63,606 nt of DNA, from assembly GCA_030425705.1 (NCBI GenBank), contig JAUHZU010000017.1:1-63606 (forward strand), read 5' to 3'. The notes beneath the pieces are model-generated. The model had not been told where the DNA came from. It did no database searches and saw only the letters and a list, made by a program, of their open reading frames with translations. Source of the DNA: Phycisphaerae bacterium (GTDB lineage: Bacteria; Planctomycetota; Phycisphaerae; Phycisphaerales; Phycisphaeraceae). A program made the translations under genes and the position numbers. Below, in pieces: positions 8,503-15,777 of this stretch (position 1 is the stretch's first letter; every line of letters begins with the position of its first letter).

Positions 8503-9193
8503 TCAATACCCCCCCTCGCTCAATGCCTGCGGCCTGAACACACAGCCGCAACGCCACATGCTCGTACCCGCGGAGGAAGTGGTCGGTGTCTGCGATCCGT
8601 TCGTAACACACCGGGCTGCGCCGATCAACGAAGCGGTCCAGGGCCTTGTCCGTACAGGTGAAGTCGTCGCCGGCCGCGAGAATATGCAGCGGCACGCCAT
8701 CGCCCGCATCCGCATAGGTATGCCGGCCGAGCGTGGGGCACAGCAAGACCCGTGCATCGGGAACGGGTTGCTCACACCGATCCACCGCGAACGCGCCGAA
8801 GCTGTACCCAACAAGCAGCCGAGCACCGGGAACGGAATCACACGCCCAGGCCCATGCAGACGCGACCTGCGCGATCATGCTCTGATCCGCGGGCGTCTGA
8901 CCCGAGGCCCAGAACTCGGCGATCTGTGCCAGGCGGCCCTCCCGGGCCTCCGGGTCGTCTGACTCGTTCTGCCCGTAGCCGCCGTAATCGAAACAGACGG
9001 TCGCCAGCCCCTTGGCGGCAAGCCCTTCTGTCAATGCACGGACTACGTTGTTCTCCATCGAGCCGCCCATCAGCGGGTGCGGGCCTGCGACCAGCGCGAC
9101 ACCGACCGGGTCGTCACGGTAGGCCAGACGCCCGCGCAACTCGCCGCCCGTCACCGGGATCGCAACGGATTCCACCGTGGACGTATCCATCAT
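8471..9193 (-). CDS. Alpha/beta hydrolase
   Basis: A 240-residue alpha/beta-hydrolase. It has the oxyanion/His-Pro-Leu turn (GPHPLMGGSMENNV, 38-50), a strand-turn VCFDYGGYGQNES, the nucleophile elbow GYSFGA with Ser131, a likely acid in ILAAGDDFTC and a late His in ADTDHFLRGYEH. The pattern is close to the small dienelactone-hydrolase-like proteins grouped as COG2945 and to exosortase-associated hydrolases. ATG at 9193 was chosen because it makes a four-base ATGA overlap with the reductase stop and follows GGAGGCGG. A role as thioesterase or esterase of the pathway intermediate is inferred from position. Confidence 0.75.
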   Translation of the reverse strand: MMDTSTVESVAIPVTGGELRGRLAYRDDPVGVALVAGPHPLMGGSMENNVVRALTEGLAAKGLATVCFDYGGYGQNESDDPEAREGRLAQIAEFWASGQTPADQSMIAQVASAWAWACDSVPGARLLVGYSFGAFAVDRCEQPVPDARVLLCPTLGRHTYADAGDGVPLHILAAGDDFTCTDKALDRFVDRRSPVCYERIADTDHFLRGYEHVALRLCVQAAGIERGGVLNDGCRASTHR

Positions 9194-10761
9194 GCCACCG
9201 CCTCCATGCGGGGCGCTTCCAGCATCTGCCGGGTGCACGGGAACTCGCGGTTGAACTCGCGTAGCACCACCGCCATCTTCATCGCCCGCTCCAGGTCGCC
9301 GGTGATCGAGGCGGAACCCTCGAGAAAGACCGCCTGGGGATCGACTTCTCCTCGGATCGATTCCCAGAACAAGGCGCGGGTGGTCTGGTAGGTGAAGTCC
9401 ACACTTTCCGCGGCCGAATCCCCGTCACGTTCGACCCGGCTCAGGGCACCCCCGACAAAACGGCAGACCCAGTCCCCGCCCATGATGTCGAGCAGGCGGA
9501 ACCGGACCGTGCAGGTGAGTGCCGTCATCCGCGCTACCTGGGACCTGACGAGGTGAGCGGGTAGATACTCAAAGAAGTACCGGTTGTACAACGCCAGTTC
9601 GTCGCGGCTGACCGGCCGGGGCTTGGGACGCTTGCCCCAACTCATGCGATCGGCCGCGCGGAACATCTCCGCAAGCTCACCGACCGAGTAGCGCGGGCAG
9701 GCCAGCCCCGCGGCCCGCTCCAGCCGGTCGGCCTCGTGCCGGAGAAATGCGGGCTGGTGATCCAGATACGGCAGCAGCGGCTGCATCGCTTCATCGAAGG
9801 TGGCCTGCCACGCGGTAGGGGTACTCACATGCTGCGGCTTGTCGGCCCAGTGCCCACCGTAGACAGAGAACGCCTGCTCGATCGCCCGCTTGATCTCGCC
9901 GTTGGTCGGCGGGGCGGGGTGAGTTAGGTGGTACGTTCGGCCGTGCCAACGCGGATTCCGCACGGCGTGACCGATCATCCGGGCGACATAATCCACGGGC
10001 ACGAGGTTCTGCTCGCTGTCGGGGCTACCGGTAAGCTCCAGCGGGAGACGTCCCGGCCGCCCCGGACGGTCCGGTCCGGCGGTGTCGGCCAGCATCTTCA
10101 CCGCCCGCGCGACCAGATAGACCCCGGCCAGCCGAGTAACCCGGCCATCGCGGCGCGCTCCGACGACGATCGAAGGGCGGTACACCGTTACCGAGGCCTT
10201 GTTGAGCCGGCCCCACACCCGCCAGGCACACTCGGCCTCCCACTTGCTCCGTTCGTAGGTGTTGTGGAACGACGGCGGCGGCGTGGCGTCCTCCGCGACG
10301 GGCGAACGCATCCGTCCGCAGCGATAGGCGGAACTGACAAGGTGAAGCTCCCGAACACCTTCCTGCTCGGCGAGTTCAAGCAGTTGGTGAGCGCCGCCGT
10401 AGTTGATGTCAAACGTCTCATCGGCCTTCGCCTCGTCCAGCCGGGACTGTCCTGCGCAGTGGACGATGCGTGTAACCCGTACGCCGCGCGGTGCAATCGG
10501 CCCCGCGCCTAGTGCGCCTTCGAAGAACGCCAGGCGACCGTGCGCAACCTCGCGTTCCAGATCGATGCCCAGGGGCTGCATTAGCTTCCCGAGCCGGGCG
10601 ACCGAACGCGCTAGTGGGGCCCGGAGCATCGCGACGCACCGCTGGTGATGCGATAGCAGTTCGGCCAACACGTAGTGGCCGATGAAGCCGGTTGCGCCCG
10701 TCACCAGTGTCGTGTGCGGCGGGCAGCGCTCAGCGGTTTGTTGTGTCGTTTCGTTCCGCAT
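9190..10761 (-). CDS. SDR-type thioester/fatty-acyl reductase with C-terminal SCP2-like domain
   Basis: A 523-residue protein. Residues 18-270 form an extended short-chain dehydrogenase of the male-sterility/thioester-reductase type: TGATGFIGHY for NAD(P) binding (21-30), IVHCAGQSRLDEA, SSAY, and the YxxxK pair Tyr169 and Lys173 (TYERSK). A helical middle part follows. The last 80-90 residues, with FLEGSASITGDLERAMKMA, resemble a sterol-carrier SCP2 fold, suggesting that it holds a hydrophobic substrate. Thioester reductases convert acyl thioesters to aldehydes or alcohols. It is the first gene of the nine-gene minus operon. The SDR-plus-SCP2 fusion is assigned by eye, and the SCP2 part is the less certain. 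Confidence 0.75.
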   Translation of the reverse strand: MRNETTQQTAERCPPHTTLVTGATGFIGHYVLAELLSHHQRCVAMLRAPLARSVARLGKLMQPLGIDLEREVAHGRLAFFEGALGAGPIAPRGVRVTRIVHCAGQSRLDEAKADETFDINYGGAHQLLELAEQEGVRELHLVSSAYRCGRMRSPVAEDATPPPSFHNTYERSKWEAECAWRVWGRLNKASVTVYRPSIVVGARRDGRVTRLAGVYLVARAVKMLADTAGPDRPGRPGRLPLELTGSPDSEQNLVPVDYVARMIGHAVRNPRWHGRTYHLTHPAPPTNGEIKRAIEQAFSVYGGHWADKPQHVSTPTAWQATFDEAMQPLLPYLDHQPAFLRHEADRLERAAGLACPRYSVGELAEMFRAADRMSWGKRPKPRPVSRDELALYNRYFFEYLPAHLVRSQVARMTALTCTVRFRLLDIMGGDWVCRFVGGALSRVERDGDSAAESVDFTYQTTRALFWESIRGEVDPQAVFLEGSASITGDLERAMKMAVVLREFNREFPCTRQMLEAPRMEAVA

Positions 10762-10805
10762 GTGGGAGGTTGTATCGCCACAAACCCCCGCCCGATGTAG
10801 CTTTC

Positions 10806-10837
10806 TGCAGAGATTGCAGACTGCAGCCTTTGCAGAC
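10806..10837. repeat. Tandem 16-bp repeat, candidate operator
   Basis: Two adjacent copies, TGCAGAGATTGCAGAC at 10806-10821 and TGCAGCCTTTGCAGAC at 10822-10837, agree at 13 of 16 positions. They lie in the 135-bp gap between the divergent reductase operon and the histidine-kinase gene. The block ends about 31 bp upstream of the kinase -10 box, where an activator would bind. A related 16-mer occurs at 13927-13942. Confidence 0.5.
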
Positions 10838-10868
10838 CGGAAGCCCACACAACACCACGCCGACGATT

Positions 10869-10874
10869 TAGAAT
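10869..10874 (+). promoter_or_regulatory. -10 box (TAGAAT) of the histidine-kinase operon
   Basis: TAGAAT lies 22 bases before the kinase ATG. The predicted start of transcription, near 10881, would leave a short leader containing the AGGA ribosome site at 10884. No good -35 hexamer is visible, which fits an activator-dependent promoter using the repeats just upstream. Confidence 0.45.
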
Positions 10875-10896
10875 GGCCGGACCAGGAAGCTGCACC

Positions 10897-12414
10897 ATGA
10901 CGCTGCGAACCCGTTTGATCTCCGGCTCCGCGTTGATGGGGCTCTGTCTGCTGATCGTCGCGGTGACCACGGTGTGGGCACTGGTGGGCATGTCGCGGAG
11001 CATGGGCCAGGTGGAGGAGGAGTACGAAGAGCGAGCCGAACTCGCGGAGGTCCGCGAGCTGGTCCAGAGCGCCCACGCGATCCTTTCGACGCAGCGCCCG
11101 GACGCCGATGTGTTGCGCGACATCCTGAGCCGGGCCGACGAGGAGCTGGCCGAGTTCATCGAGGAGCAGTCGGAGCAGGAGGCCGGGGGCGAAGCGCACC
11201 AGGCCTCTGAATCGGCCGCGGCCGAACGGACGCGTGACGCGATCCGTGGCGTTCAGGCTCGGCTGGCCGAGCCCGGCGGGCTGGATGCGGCGCGTCTTCA
11301 TGACGTCCGAGCGGAACTGAACGAGGTCAGCAGCAGCATGCGCCTGATCGTGGGCGCCGCCGACGAACAGGTCCGTCAGGCGGGCGGATCGGCCCAGCGT
11401 GAGCTCCGGTACGGGCTGGTGCTTTTCGGTTCCAGCACGCTGGTCGCCCTGCTCATCGGCATCATGGGCGCGGCATACACGTACCGCTCGGTGATGTCGC
11501 CGATCCGCGAGCTCCGTGACCAGATCCGTCAGGCCAGCCACGCCGCCAAGGGGCACGCGCCGCCGTCGGGCCCGGTCGACGAGCTGTCGGCGATCCGCTC
11601 AGACTTTGTCGATGTCGTCGGAGAACTCAACGACCTCTACCGCACCCTGGAAGAACGTGTGAACAACAAGAGCCGAGAGCTGGTCCGTGCCGAACGTCTG
11701 GCAAGCGTGGGCTACCTCGCCGCAGGGATCGCTCACGAGATCAATAACCCCCTCAATGCGATCAGCGGCTATAGCGAGATCGTCAGCCGGGACCTCAAGT
11801 CGGCCGACAACCCCGCACGGTGGGAAGACGCGGTCGAGTCGCTGGCGATCGTGCAGCGCGAGGCCTTGCGGTGCAAGGCGATCACCGACCGGCTCCTGTC
11901 GCTGTCGCGCAAATCGCCGGATGCCCGGGGGCGTGTCGACCTCGGCAAGGCGGTGAAGCAGACAATCGACCTGATCAACGGGCTCCCGCACCTGTCCGGC
12001 CGATCGATCCGCAGCTACCTGCCCGAGGGCCGCGACGCCGGGCTGTCGGTGATGGGCGTGCCTTCGGAGTTTGTGCAGGTCTTTCTGAACCTGGTCGTGA
12101 ACGCGGTGGAGGCGTGCGAGCCCGGCCGGGGCGAGGTGGAGATCACGGGCAGGCGCATGGACGGCCGGGTCGAGGTGACGATCCGGGACAACGGTGCCGG
12201 GATGTCTCCCGAAACCCTGGACCGGCTGTTCGAGCCGTTCTATACCCAGAAGCGAGGGCAGCAGGCCGCCGGCACCGGGCTGGGGATGTCGATTGTTCAC
12301 GCGATCATCGTGGAGTATGGCGGGACCGTCGAGGCCACGAGCGATGGGCCCGGGCAAGGAACGACCGTCACGTTGACTCTCCCTGCTTATCCGTCTGAGG
12401 AAACCGATGCGTAA
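10897..12414 (+). CDS. Membrane sensor histidine kinase (NtrB-like)
   Basis: A 505-residue sensor kinase. It has two membrane helices (about 5-28 and 168-188) enclosing a helical periplasmic domain, a HAMP segment, and HisKA with phospho-acceptor His280 in AAGIAHEINNPLNAISG. The HATPase_c domain follows with the N box (FLNLVVNAVEA), G1 box (DNGAGMSPETL), F box (LFEPFYTQK) and G2 box (GTGLGMSIVHAI). The HEINNPL form is typical of kinases that pair with NtrC- or ActR-type regulators. The ATG at 10897 follows AGGA; an in-frame ATG at 10873 overlaps the -10 box and was rejected. It overlaps the response regulator gene by eight bases. The signal sensed is unknown. It is divergent from the amine/lipid operon and may regulate it. 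Confidence 0.9.
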   Translation: MTLRTRLISGSALMGLCLLIVAVTTVWALVGMSRSMGQVEEEYEERAELAEVRELVQSAHAILSTQRPDADVLRDILSRADEELAEFIEEQSEQEAGGEAHQASESAAAERTRDAIRGVQARLAEPGGLDAARLHDVRAELNEVSSSMRLIVGAADEQVRQAGGSAQRELRYGLVLFGSSTLVALLIGIMGAAYTYRSVMSPIRELRDQIRQASHAAKGHAPPSGPVDELSAIRSDFVDVVGELNDLYRTLEERVNNKSRELVRAERLASVGYLAAGIAHEINNPLNAISGYSEIVSRDLKSADNPARWEDAVESLAIVQREALRCKAITDRLLSLSRKSPDARGRVDLGKAVKQTIDLINGLPHLSGRSIRSYLPEGRDAGLSVMGVPSEFVQVFLNLVVNAVEACEPGRGEVEITGRRMDGRVEVTIRDNGAGMSPETLDRLFEPFYTQKRGQQAAGTGLGMSIVHAIIVEYGGTVEATSDGPGQGTTVTLTLPAYPSEETDA

Positions 12415-13027
12415 ACCCCGGTACTATGACCCGCGCCTTCCCCGCTCCGTCCTGATCGTTGAAGACGAGCCCGTCCAGCGCGGCATGCTGCTCAAGGCCA
12501 TGCCCGATATGGGATTCGAATGCGCCGCCGCTGCATCGGGCGAAGAGGCGCTGAAAGAACTCGAACAGGCGGCCTACACGGTTGCCATCCTGGACCTGAA
12601 CCTGCCCGGCATCAGCGGCATGAAGCTGTTCGACCTCATCCGGGAGCGATGGCCGGGCATGAGCGTGGTCATCATGACCGGGTACGGCGACCTGTCTACC
12701 GCGAAGCAAGCCATCCGCATGGACGTCGTGGACTTCCTCACCAAGCCGACGACGCTCGGCGAGATCGAGCAGGCGCTCGACCACGCCTACCGCCGTGCCC
12801 TCGTGGTCAACGCCGATCCGGCGCAACTCCTGCCGCCGCGACCTAAGCCGGACGCGCTCCCCGCCGCTCAGGAACGCGACAACCTCAACCTCCAGCACCT
12901 CGAGCGCGACGCGATCATCGAAGCGCTCAAGCGCGCCGACGGGAACCGTACCGACGCCGCCAAGTCGCTGGGCATCAGCGTCCGAACGCTCTACTACCGG
13001 CTGTCTCAATACAACCTGGACCTCTAA
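12407..13027 (+). CDS. Response regulator with Fis-type HTH (ActR/RegA-like)
   Basis: A 206-residue regulator. The receiver domain covers about residues 14-130, with acidic-pocket Glu19/Asp20, phospho-acceptor Asp63 in ILDLNLPG, a Thr in MTGYG and Lys113 in LTKP. The C-terminus has a Fis-type helix-turn-helix (about 165-206: ERDAIIEALKRADGNRTDAA, then GISVRTLYYRL). There is no AAA+ domain, so it resembles ActR/RegA/PrrA rather than NtrC and should act with ordinary sigma-70 promoters. It overlaps the kinase gene, so the two form a cognate pair. The nearest candidate binding sites are the TGCAG repeats at 10806-10837. Confidence 0.9.
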   Translation: MRKPRYYDPRLPRSVLIVEDEPVQRGMLLKAMPDMGFECAAAASGEEALKELEQAAYTVAILDLNLPGISGMKLFDLIRERWPGMSVVIMTGYGDLSTAKQAIRMDVVDFLTKPTTLGEIEQALDHAYRRALVVNADPAQLLPPRPKPDALPAAQERDNLNLQHLERDAIIEALKRADGNRTDAAKSLGISVRTLYYRLSQYNLDL

Positions 13028-13081
13028 GCCCCACCGCAACGCTGCCCACCGATGGCGTGTGGCATCACCCAGGAGAGTGGT

Positions 13082-13861
13082 ATGCAAGAATCAAGCGTTT
13101 TCGCCGATACGCTGACATCCAGTACTTACCGTTTGCCCCGACCGGCCCGCCTGTCAAACGGCGTGGCTCAGGCCACTCTCACAGCATGCGCGGTGATGGC
13201 ATTGGTGACCACCGCCCATGCGGATGTCCTCACATTCGAGCTCGACAACGTCTATACCGATCGCGGCGGCCTGATGACCGGGCAGTTTACCTGGACCTTC
13301 GAGCCCGGCGATTTCGAGAACGGCGTGGGTTTGTTCGCTTCACTGGATGTCCCTCACACCTCTCATGGTTTGGAAGACCTTGTCATCACCATCGAGACCA
13401 CGCAGATCGAGGTGTCGCTGGATGGCAGCTTCCACGACGATGGTGTCGACATCACCCTTGTGCTGGTCCAACCCTTTTCCCCTGACGCACCGGCCGCCCT
13501 GGACCTCACGCCGACCGAGAGCAAGTACTCGATCGGGGGCAACGGATTTATCGATGGCGGGTTTATCGGTGGGGCCGTAGCCCTGGTGGTACAGCAACTC
13601 GCGGGAGACATCACGAGCGATGGCTATGTGGATGTGGAAGACCTGGACGTGCTGCTCGCGCACTGGGGCAACACGGTCGGTGCTGACGCCTGGGCCCTGG
13701 GCGACCTGACTGGCGATGGGCTTGTCGGGCCGGACGACCTGGATCAGGTCCTGAACAACTGGGGCAGTGGTACCCCGCCTGTTGGGTTGATCCCTGAACC
13801 GCTCACGCTGTCACTCATCGGCCCGGTCGGCATGTTCTTGCTCCACCGTCACCGCGGCTGA
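13082..13861 (+). CDS. Secreted protein with dockerin-like repeats and PEP-CTERM-like tail
   Basis: A 259-residue exported protein. A signal-like hydrophobic stretch (TLTACAVMALVTTAHA) precedes a beta-rich domain of unknown function. Then come two calcium-loop repeats of dockerin type I, GDITSDGYVDVEDLDVLLAH and GDLTGDGLVGPDDLDQVLNN. The tail is IPEPLTLSLIGPVGMFLL followed by HRHRG, a weak PEP-CTERM sorting signal. The ATG at 13082 was chosen because AGGAGAG lies just upstream; the more distal ATG at 13052 has no such site. The protein is probably on the cell surface. It sits 55 bases after the response regulator and could be read from the same promoter. Confidence 0.75.
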   Translation: MQESSVFADTLTSSTYRLPRPARLSNGVAQATLTACAVMALVTTAHADVLTFELDNVYTDRGGLMTGQFTWTFEPGDFENGVGLFASLDVPHTSHGLEDLVITIETTQIEVSLDGSFHDDGVDITLVLVQPFSPDAPAALDLTPTESKYSIGGNGFIDGGFIGGAVALVVQQLAGDITSDGYVDVEDLDVLLAHWGNTVGADAWALGDLTGDGLVGPDDLDQVLNNWGSGTPPVGLIPEPLTLSLIGPVGMFLLHRHRG

Positions 13862-13883
13862 CCCCAAAAGACAAGCAGCGATA

Positions 13884-14984
13884 ATGCACGCCACATCCCG
13901 TCACAGCGGGCCTAGCGAGGCGGCTCTGCAATCTTTGCAGAAGATCGATCGGCCACGAGATGCGCATCCTAGACTCGCGCGGATCAAGGCGGCAGCAAAC
14001 CATTTTGAAGGCCGACCCAAAGCGCACCCATGGCGAGCGGCCGCCCGGGGCGGCAGGCGGCGAAGGCGCGTTGTGCTGTGGGCGGTGCCCCTGGTGCTGC
14101 TGGGCTATCTCTCAGGGTTCTGGGGCTGCAAGTATCGGGTCCAGACCACCCACCGAGAAGCCCTTGCCGAGGTTGTGGCTGTCGGCGGGCGGTATGAAGT
14201 GAAGCGGGCGAAGGACTGGCCCCGGCACCTCGGCCCGGTCGTGCATATCGACCTCTCCGGGTGTTCGGTCCCGGGATCCTTCGTCGGAAACCTCGGCGCG
14301 ATCGCGTGCCTGGAACGGCTCGATCTGGACGATACCGGGGTGACCGATGCCGACCTGCAGGCGCTCGCCTATCACCCCCGGCTCCGCGTGCTGCGTCTGG
14401 ACCGAACCCGGGCCACCGACCAGTCGCTCCAGACGGTCGCGTCGATCCCGACGATGCGTTCGCTCTACCTTGTGGATTGCCGGGTCGGGGACCGTGGCGT
14501 GGCGCATCTGCGTGAGTTGGAGCACCTCCGCGACCTGGACCTCTCGGGGACCGGGGTCACCGACGCTGGCTTGGGGTCCCTGGCCGGGATGGAGGAACTC
14601 GTCGACCTGGAGCTGAACCGGACCGCGGTCGGTGACCCCGGGATGCACTGGCTCGCGGAGATCGGCAGTCTACGCGACCTGGACCTCAACGAGACCCGCG
14701 TTACCGACTCGGGTGTGCAGTCCCTGCTTAGACTCAGCCGGCTTGAGGAACTGGAACTCTCCGGCACGGCCATCGACGACCGCGGACTGGCAACCCTCGG
14801 GCGGTTCCCCCGGCTCGACGAGGTCGAGTTGCGGGGCACGTCGGTGACCCGTGTGGGGCTTGCTCACCTGGAAGGCCTCCGGCATCTGGCATATCTCGAT
14901 GTATCGGAGACCTCGCTGACGGACCAGGACGTCGCTGAGTTTCGAGCCGGGCGGGCGGTCCGTGTCATCCATAACACACCCTGA
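13884..14984 (+). CDS. Single-pass membrane protein with leucine-rich repeats
   Basis: A 366-residue protein. It has an Arg-rich cytoplasmic N-terminus (GGRRRRRVV), one membrane helix (about 63-80), and then about eight to nine repeats of the type L-x-x-L-x-L-x-x-T-x-(V/I)-T/D-D-x-G-L over residues 125-350. The repeats LDLSGTGVTDAGLGSL and LDLNETRVTDSGVQSL are nearly regular. The pattern is that of the bacterial leucine-rich repeats common in planctomycetes and probably forms a curved protein-binding solenoid outside the membrane. The first 50 residues are poorly convincing as protein and contain the 16-mer at 13927-13942, so translation could start later. Confidence 0.75.
   Translation: MHATSRHSGPSEAALQSLQKIDRPRDAHPRLARIKAAANHFEGRPKAHPWRAAARGGRRRRRVVLWAVPLVLLGYLSGFWGCKYRVQTTHREALAEVVAVGGRYEVKRAKDWPRHLGPVVHIDLSGCSVPGSFVGNLGAIACLERLDLDDTGVTDADLQALAYHPRLRVLRLDRTRATDQSLQTVASIPTMRSLYLVDCRVGDRGVAHLRELEHLRDLDLSGTGVTDAGLGSLAGMEELVDLELNRTAVGDPGMHWLAEIGSLRDLDLNETRVTDSGVQSLLRLSRLEELELSGTAIDDRGLATLGRFPRLDEVELRGTSVTRVGLAHLEGLRHLAYLDVSETSLTDQDVAEFRAGRAVRVIHNTP
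13927..13942. promoter_or_regulatory. Third copy of the TGCA-TTTGCAGA 16-mer
   Basis: TGCAATCTTTGCAGAA shares 13 of 16 bases with the second repeat at 10822-10837. It lies inside the 5' end of the leucine-rich-repeat gene as drawn, which would be an unusual place for an operator unless the true start is downstream. It may be chance. Confidence 0.25.
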
Positions 14985-15022
14985 TACCCTCAGCTCTCCG
15001 GACATCAGTAAGAGGCAAACCC

Positions 15023-15709
15023 TTGACAGGAAATGAGACCGAGGTGACGACGGTGGGCCTGGATGATGCACCGGTCAGCCGCCTGCGCGGCGAGCGGTAC
15101 TCCCTGCGGATCGCCCGCTGCGCGTTCTACCCGGCACTGCTGGGGGTTTTGGCATGGGGGGCCGGCTGGACCGTGCTGCTCGATCTCAATGGCGGCAACG
15201 CCTCCGGCGGGGGGCCGGGTCTGGCTTGGCTGCACAAGGGGGTGCTCGAGGCCGCCTCGCTCTGGACGCTTGGGGCCGCGTTGCTGGTCGCGTTGATCCG
15301 TTGGGCGGCCACGCGGCGGACCGACCTGCTATGGCTCACGGCGGTGGTCGGCGTGTTCTTCTGCCGCGAGGTCCACTTTGCGGGGACTTCCGAGGCGGTG
15401 TACCTGGGCACCGCCATCCTCTTCGGGGTTGCGTTGTGGCGGCCGGCCTGGACGGAAGCGCTTCTCGCGACCCGGCGCGGCGCGACACTGTTCATGGTGG
15501 CGTTTGCCTGCTACCTTTTTGCGGTATCCCTCGATGGCCGGTGGTGGTTCGACTGGAGCGATCGCTGGAAGGACGCCGCCGTGCTCTCAGAAGAGGTGAT
15601 GGAGATGACCGGCCACCTGATGATCCTCGCGCTGACGGTGGCCGCACCACGGCTTGCGTCGGCTCGGGCCGTTGCGGTGGATACGACGGACCTTGCCTGC
15701 ACTGATTGA
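15023..15709 (+). CDS. Polytopic membrane protein of unknown function
   Basis: A 228-residue protein with about six hydrophobic segments: around 33-52, 75-93, 103-115, 125-138, 155-172 and 193-208. Acidic and aromatic loops separate them (CREVHFAGTSEAVYLG, DGRWWFDWSDRWKD). I do not recognise a family. Short His- and Glu-containing motifs in the membrane region (REVHF, LSEEVMEMTGHLM) look conserved-like and could be functional. The start is TTG, with AGAGG about eight bases upstream; no ATG in frame gives a better start. It lies between the LRR protein and the giant surface protein on the same strand. Confidence 0.65.
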   Translation: MTGNETEVTTVGLDDAPVSRLRGERYSLRIARCAFYPALLGVLAWGAGWTVLLDLNGGNASGGGPGLAWLHKGVLEAASLWTLGAALLVALIRWAATRRTDLLWLTAVVGVFFCREVHFAGTSEAVYLGTAILFGVALWRPAWTEALLATRRGATLFMVAFACYLFAVSLDGRWWFDWSDRWKDAAVLSEEVMEMTGHLMILALTVAAPRLASARAVAVDTTDLACTD

Positions 15710-15777
15710 ACCCGACTACCCCGTTTCGTTTCGGCTCCTCCGGGCTTGAATCCATCTGTACCCCTTGGAGATCGAAC

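Noticed and set aside
10762-11556. Long upstream extension of the reductase frame on the minus strand (788 residues in total)
   Set aside because: It runs across the histidine-kinase gene, whose domains are clear. The reductase motif TGATGFIG starts soon after the ATG at 10761.
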